Source: Planctomycetaceae bacterium
GTDB lineage: Bacteria; Planctomycetota; Planctomycetia; Pirellulales; UBA1268
NCBI GenBank assembly: GCA_947453125.1
Contig: CANGGC010000038.1
Coordinates: forward strand, 1 to 9,768
Direction: 5' to 3'
Length of the DNA: 9,768 bases
The notes under the pieces are model-generated. The model searched no databases. It was not told the origin of the DNA and worked only from the letters and a program-made list of their open reading frames with translations. The translations under genes were made by a program, and so were the position numbers. Positions 6,430 to 9,768 of the stretch are shown one piece after another. The number at the start of each line of letters is the position of its first letter. Positions within the stretch are counted from its first letter, which is position 1.

Positions 6430-7329
6430 TCACTCCGTCGGTGATGCCGACTGGACATCCTCGGGAGCAGCCTCGGGGTCGATCCGTTCCTCGAGCGTCG
6501 ATCGGTAGCGAACGCTCGATTCCTGTCCGCTGAAGCCGACGACACGACGGTCGATGCCGGTCGAACGGCGAATGACCCGTCCGGAGGGGATGTCGAACTC
6601 GATGTCGCCGTTCCAGATCCGTTCGAGCAACCGCGACTCGAGTCGCGGGTCGTCGATCGGTGTCAGGACCGTCGTGTCGATGCTGATCAGGGCCAGGTTG
6701 TCCCGCACCGACTCCAGCCGGTAGCGGAGCCGCGTGCGGACGGCCCGACGCGGGCCCCCGGGAACCTCCACGACCACCTCCTGGGGGACGCTCCACTCCG
6801 CCCCGATCTCCACCTCGCCATCGGGGAGGGGCACGACCATCAGATCGCCGGACGCGGACGGCGGGGTCGGTTGCAGATCGATGCGGGAGATCACGCGCCC
6901 GGCGCGATCGATGACGACGCGGGAGAGCGGCACACCGAGACTTCCGCGCACCGTCTCGTAGCCGGGCGGGGGCGGATCCCCGTCGTCGCTGTTCCACCGC
7001 ACCTCGCCGCGGTCGCTGATCCGGGAGGTCATGGCCACGTGATCGACGGAGTGCTCGATCGTGGCCCTTCCCTCGGCATCGACCGATACGACGCGCCAGC
7101 GTTTCCTGGAGTCGGTGGCGGTATCGGTCGATTGCGTCGTGCCGGAGATCGTCGTCTCGGTGCGGGCCCGGTGGGACACCGTCATCACCACCGTCTCATC
7201 GGGGAGGAAGCGGTACTCGAGCGTCACCGTTGGAGAGCCAACATCCACTCCCCCCGCCATGCCGCCGCTGGCCACGACGAGGAGCGGGAGAAAGCCGCCG
7301 ATCAGATCGCGGCGCGTGGGGAGATTCAT
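6430..7329 (-). CDS. Predicted exported protein of unknown function (planctomycete-type)
   Basis: This is a 299-residue protein. The N-terminus, TRRDLI followed by the hydrophobic GGFLPLLVVA (residues 5-20), resembles a twin-arginine export signal, though Sec export is possible. After it come beta-rich segments: VTLEYRFLPDETVVMTVSHRA (35-55), a Thr-rich stretch TETTISGTTQSTDT (57-70), IEHSVDHVAMTS (91-102), GVPLSRVVIDRAGRV (132-146) and IEFDIPSGRVIRRS (243-256). No catalytic motif is recognised. The pattern recalls secreted planctomycete proteins of unknown function, perhaps DUF6263-like, but I am unsure of that name. The ATG at 7329 is preferred because GTGAGG (7336-7341) lies 6 nt upstream. 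A GTG at 7341 overlapping the nadK stop (GTGA) would add four residues but has no Shine-Dalgarno. It is the last gene of the dxs-nadK operon. Confidence 0.75.
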   Translation of the reverse strand: MNLPTRRDLIGGFLPLLVVASGGMAGGVDVGSPTVTLEYRFLPDETVVMTVSHRARTETTISGTTQSTDTATDSRKRWRVVSVDAEGRATIEHSVDHVAMTSRISDRGEVRWNSDDGDPPPPGYETVRGSLGVPLSRVVIDRAGRVISRIDLQPTPPSASGDLMVVPLPDGEVEIGAEWSVPQEVVVEVPGGPRRAVRTRLRYRLESVRDNLALISIDTTVLTPIDDPRLESRLLERIWNGDIEFDIPSGRVIRRSTGIDRRVVGFSGQESSVRYRSTLEERIDPEAAPEDVQSASPTE

Positions 7330-7337
7330 CGAAAGCC

Positions 7338-8279
7338 TCACTCAGGGGTGGAGGGGGGCCTGGCCGGCGGCGTCCCTGCGCCGCGCAGGCCACCGCCCCA
7401 ATGGAGTTTCTCACGCAGCGTGCGGTAGTAGCCGTGGTTCCGTGTCTCGACGAGAGTGAACCTTGGCTCCGCCCGCCGGACACGCAGTCGGTCCCCGGGG
7501 AGGAGCGGGGCGAACACGTGACCGTCGACGACGCAGGCCGAGCCTACGTTTGGGCGCGGCACCGACACCTCGTACCGGCGGGTGGCGGAGTCGACGACCG
7601 TCCGATTGGTGAGCGTGTGGGGATTGAGGGGTGTGAAGACGAATGCGTCGAGATCCTTGCGCACCAGCGGCCCTCCCGCCGACAGGCTGTAGGCGGTGGA
7701 GCCCACCGGCGTGCTGACGATCAATCCGTCGCTCCGGTAGGTCGTGGCGAGCTCCCCGTCGACATGGAGGAGGATGTCGATCATCGAAAACGGTGGACCG
7801 GCGAGGACCGACGTCTCGTTGAGCCCGAGTTGACGACGGGGCGGCTCCCCGTCACGGAGCAGTTCGCATTCGAGCATCAGGTGGTCGACCAGCCGGAATC
7901 GGCCGGCGGCGATCTCCATCAGGACCTCGTCGACTTCGTCGCGGGAGAAGTCGGCGAGGAATCCCAGATGCCCGAGGTTGATCCCCATCACGGGTACCTG
8001 GCCGTATCCCATCCAGCGCGCCGTGCGCAGGATCGTGCCGTCCCCCCCGAGGACGATCACCAGATCGATCCTGTCAGGATCGGGAGCCAGGGCATGGAAA
8101 CCACCCTCCCCCCAATCTCCCTCCGGCGCCGGCCGGTGGATCACGGAGTGGCCGTGGCGTTGCAGCGATGTCCCGACTCGTGCGGCCACCTCACCCACGC
8201 CGGGGAGCCCGGCAGGGGCGACGATGGCCACACGGAGGTGGTCCGGTGTCGATGAACGAAGTCGCTGCGAAGGGGGCAT
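7338..8279 (-). CDS. nadK: NAD kinase
   Basis: NadK phosphorylates NAD to NADP in the cytoplasm. The 313-residue protein shows all the family landmarks. They are VLGGDGTILR (76-85, nucleotide-binding GGDGT with the key Asp), GINLGHLGFLAD (99-110), LNETSV (153-158), a conserved DGLIVSTPVGSTAYSLSAGGP block (184-204), TPLNPHTLTNR (216-226), VVDGH (250-254) and a C-terminal FTLVETRNHGYYRTLREKL followed by HWG. The ATG at 8279 is chosen because GGAG (complement of 8286-8289) lies 6 nt upstream. A TTG at 8309 would add ten residues and has no clear ribosome binding site. It follows dxs by 74 nt and is nearly contiguous with the exported-protein gene, so all three are likely co-transcribed. The C-terminal 15 residues are a Pro/Gly-rich extension beyond the usual end. 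The GGDGT codons contain a G7 run. Confidence 0.96.
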   Translation of the reverse strand: MPPSQRLRSSTPDHLRVAIVAPAGLPGVGEVAARVGTSLQRHGHSVIHRPAPEGDWGEGGFHALAPDPDRIDLVIVLGGDGTILRTARWMGYGQVPVMGINLGHLGFLADFSRDEVDEVLMEIAAGRFRLVDHLMLECELLRDGEPPRRQLGLNETSVLAGPPFSMIDILLHVDGELATTYRSDGLIVSTPVGSTAYSLSAGGPLVRKDLDAFVFTPLNPHTLTNRTVVDSATRRYEVSVPRPNVGSACVVDGHVFAPLLPGDRLRVRRAEPRFTLVETRNHGYYRTLREKLHWGGGLRGAGTPPARPPSTPE

Positions 8280-8285
8280 GAGAGG

Positions 8286-8289
8286 CTCC
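8286..8289 (-). promoter_or_regulatory. nadK ribosome binding site
   Basis: On the minus strand GGAG precedes the ATG at 8279 with a 6-nt spacer. This decides in favour of the ATG over the upstream TTG at 8309. Confidence 0.5.
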
Positions 8290-8353
8290 GGCCGGGCGAC
8301 GGCGCTCAAGTCGAAGGACGTCGGCGTCGGGAATGTCCGGGGCCGTGGGGAAC

Positions 8354-9768
8354 TCAGCGACGGGCGGCTTCGATGGCTGCGCCCGCCATCGGTTGGGCTT
8401 CCCGGCCACTGAGTCTGCGGGCCGCGGCGGCAATGCCATCGAGGTCGAGGCCGAGTTCGCCGAGCAGTTCACCCCGCTCGCCATGCTCGACGAACCGGTC
8501 GGGGAGCCCCATGCGAAGGATGGGGCCTGACACCAGCCGGGCATCATTGACCGCCTCGAGGACCGCCGAGCCGAACCCGGTGGGGAGTGCATTCTCCTCG
8601 ATCGTGATCGTCCAGGGACTGGCCTCGATCAATTCCAGGATCGTCGGATCGAGGGGCTTCACGAACCGGGCGTTGACGACCGACACATCGATGCCCTCAA
8701 GGGCGAGCCGGCTGGCTGCCGCCAATGCCGCACCGAGCAGGGTGCCGCAGGCAACCAGCAGCCCGTCGGGCCCGCGACGGAGAGTCTCGCTGCGGGCCCG
8801 TTCGATCGGTGCCCGGGGCCCGGGGTGGTTCTCGACGGTGGCCTTGGGATAGCGGATCGCCACCGGGCCGGGCTGCTGGAGCGCCCAGTCGAGCATCGCG
8901 ACGAGGTCGTGCTCGTCGCCCGGCGCGAGGACGGTCATGTTGGGGAACAACCGCATGTACCCCAGATCGTAGGAGCCGTGGTGGGTCGGGCCGTCGGGGC
9001 CGGTGAGCCCTGCCCGGTCGAGCATGAAGGTGACCGGGAGATTCTGCAGCGCCACTTCCTGAAAGATCTGGTCGAACGACCGCTGGAGGAAGGTGCTGTA
9101 GATGTCGACGATCGGCCGACAGCCGGCCTTGGCTTGGCCGGCGGCAAACGCCACGGCGTGCGACTCGCAGATGCCGACGTCGAAGAGCCGGTCTGGGAAT
9201 TCCTCGCGCACCGGCTCGAGTTTGTTCCCCTGGCACATCGCGGCGGTGATCACCGTGACGCGGGGATCACGCCGCAGGCAGGCGCCGATCGCGGCGCTTG
9301 CGACGTCGGTGTAGGCCCTGGCGGACGACTTCTTGATCGACACGATGCAGTCGTCATCGTCGCGCTCGAACGGCGCCGGGGTGTGGAAGAACACGGGATC
9401 GGCCTCGGCCGGCTTGAACCCGTGCCCCTTCTCGGTGAGCACGTGGAGGAGTACCGGGCCGTCGGCGTCCTTGACGAGTTCCAGATAGCGGATCAGGTTC
9501 GCCAGCGAGTGGCCCTCGACCGGGCCGAAGTATCGGACGCCCATCGACTCAAACAGCATCCCGCCATGGAGCGAAGCCTTCAGCGAATCCTTGACGCTGT
9601 GGAGCATCCGCTCCATCGATTCGCCCACCACCGGCATCCCCTTGATCATCCCGCCCGCTTGGTTCTTGATGCCGCGATACCAGGGATTCTCGCGGGCGAC
9701 GTCGAGGTACTCGGCGAGGGCGCCGACGCGTGGGCAGATCGACATCTTGTTGTCGTTGAGGATCACCA
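8354..9768 (-). CDS. dxs: 1-deoxy-D-xylulose-5-phosphate synthase (N-terminus off window)
   Basis: DXS is the thiamine-diphosphate enzyme that condenses pyruvate with glyceraldehyde-3-phosphate, the first step of the MEP isoprenoid pathway. About 471 residues are visible. The first complete codon is a GTG (Val) within the conserved V-ILNDN-MSI segment, which ends the ThDP/Mg motif. About 180 N-terminal residues, including GDG, therefore lie beyond the right edge. In visible numbering: YFGPVEGH (79-86), TEKGHGFKPAEADP (111-124), VGICESHAVAFAAG with the catalytic-type Glu201 (197-210), IYSTFLQRSFDQ (222-233), DRAGLTGPDGPTHHG (250-264), IRYPKA (304-309) and the transketolase C-terminal domain from about residue 335 to about 450. 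Usual families read GIAEQHAVTF and THQG at two of these places. It is the first visible gene of the minus-strand operon, 74 nt upstream of nadK. Confidence 0.96.
   Translation of the reverse strand, partial: VILNDNKMSICPRVGALAEYLDVARENPWYRGIKNQAGGMIKGMPVVGESMERMLHSVKDSLKASLHGGMLFESMGVRYFGPVEGHSLANLIRYLELVKDADGPVLLHVLTEKGHGFKPAEADPVFFHTPAPFERDDDDCIVSIKKSSARAYTDVASAAIGACLRRDPRVTVITAAMCQGNKLEPVREEFPDRLFDVGICESHAVAFAAGQAKAGCRPIVDIYSTFLQRSFDQIFQEVALQNLPVTFMLDRAGLTGPDGPTHHGSYDLGYMRLFPNMTVLAPGDEHDLVAMLDWALQQPGPVAIRYPKATVENHPGPRAPIERARSETLRRGPDGLLVACGTLLGAALAAASRLALEGIDVSVVNARFVKPLDPTILELIEASPWTITIEENALPTGFGSAVLEAVNDARLVSGPILRMGLPDRFVEHGERGELLGELGLDLDGIAAAARRLSGREAQPMAGAAIEAARR

Noticed and set aside
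7230..8255. 341-residue plus-strand open frame opposite nadK and the exported protein
   Set aside because: It spans parts of two real minus-strand genes. The translation has no domain features, and nadK motifs on the other strand are unambiguous.

Overview
This is a 9.8 kb, very GC-rich and densely coding chromosomal segment. It is most likely from a member of the Planctomycetes, close to the Pirellulales. That placement is an inference from protein features recalled from the phylum. The DnaA helix-turn-helix signature reads FGRRSHSTV instead of FGGRDHSTV. The DXS carries GICESHAVAF and GPDGPTHHG in place of GIAEQHAVTF and GADGPTHQG. There is also an exported unknown of a type common in that phylum. 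I see no mobile element, tRNA, rRNA or CRISPR array.

Left half, plus strand. Positions 1-2718 hold the 3' part of a large AsmA-like envelope protein whose 5' end lies off the window. Much of it consists of regular repeats of about 117 residues. Its stop codon overlaps the ATG of dapF (diaminopimelate epimerase, 2715-3596) by 4 nt. After a 106-nt gap comes a GTG-started DUF374-type lysophospholipid acyltransferase (3703-4515). These three genes form an envelope-related, probably co-transcribed group. A 210-nt intergenic region then carries a near-consensus sigma-70 promoter (TTGACA, 16 nt, TATACT) with a tandem copy of its -35 block. It precedes dnaA (4726-6351), the replication initiator.

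Right half, minus strand. dnaA converges on a three-gene operon read right to left: dxs (8354-9768, N-terminus off the window), nadK (7338-8279), and a secreted protein of unknown function with a twin-arginine-like signal (6430-7329). The 78-nt convergent gap contains a hairpin that could terminate both operons. The dxs-nadK pairing resembles the widespread ispA-dxs-tlyA-nadK cluster with tlyA missing.

The genes are mostly housekeeping: peptidoglycan/lysine precursor supply, envelope lipid handling, replication initiation, isoprenoid synthesis and NADP synthesis. I did not find a convincing new defence or mobile system. The most interesting items are the repeat architecture of the AsmA-like protein, the dnaA promoter with its duplicated -35 block (which also corrects the dnaA start), the divergent DnaA without dnaN nearby, and the uncharacterised exported protein tied to dxs-nadK.
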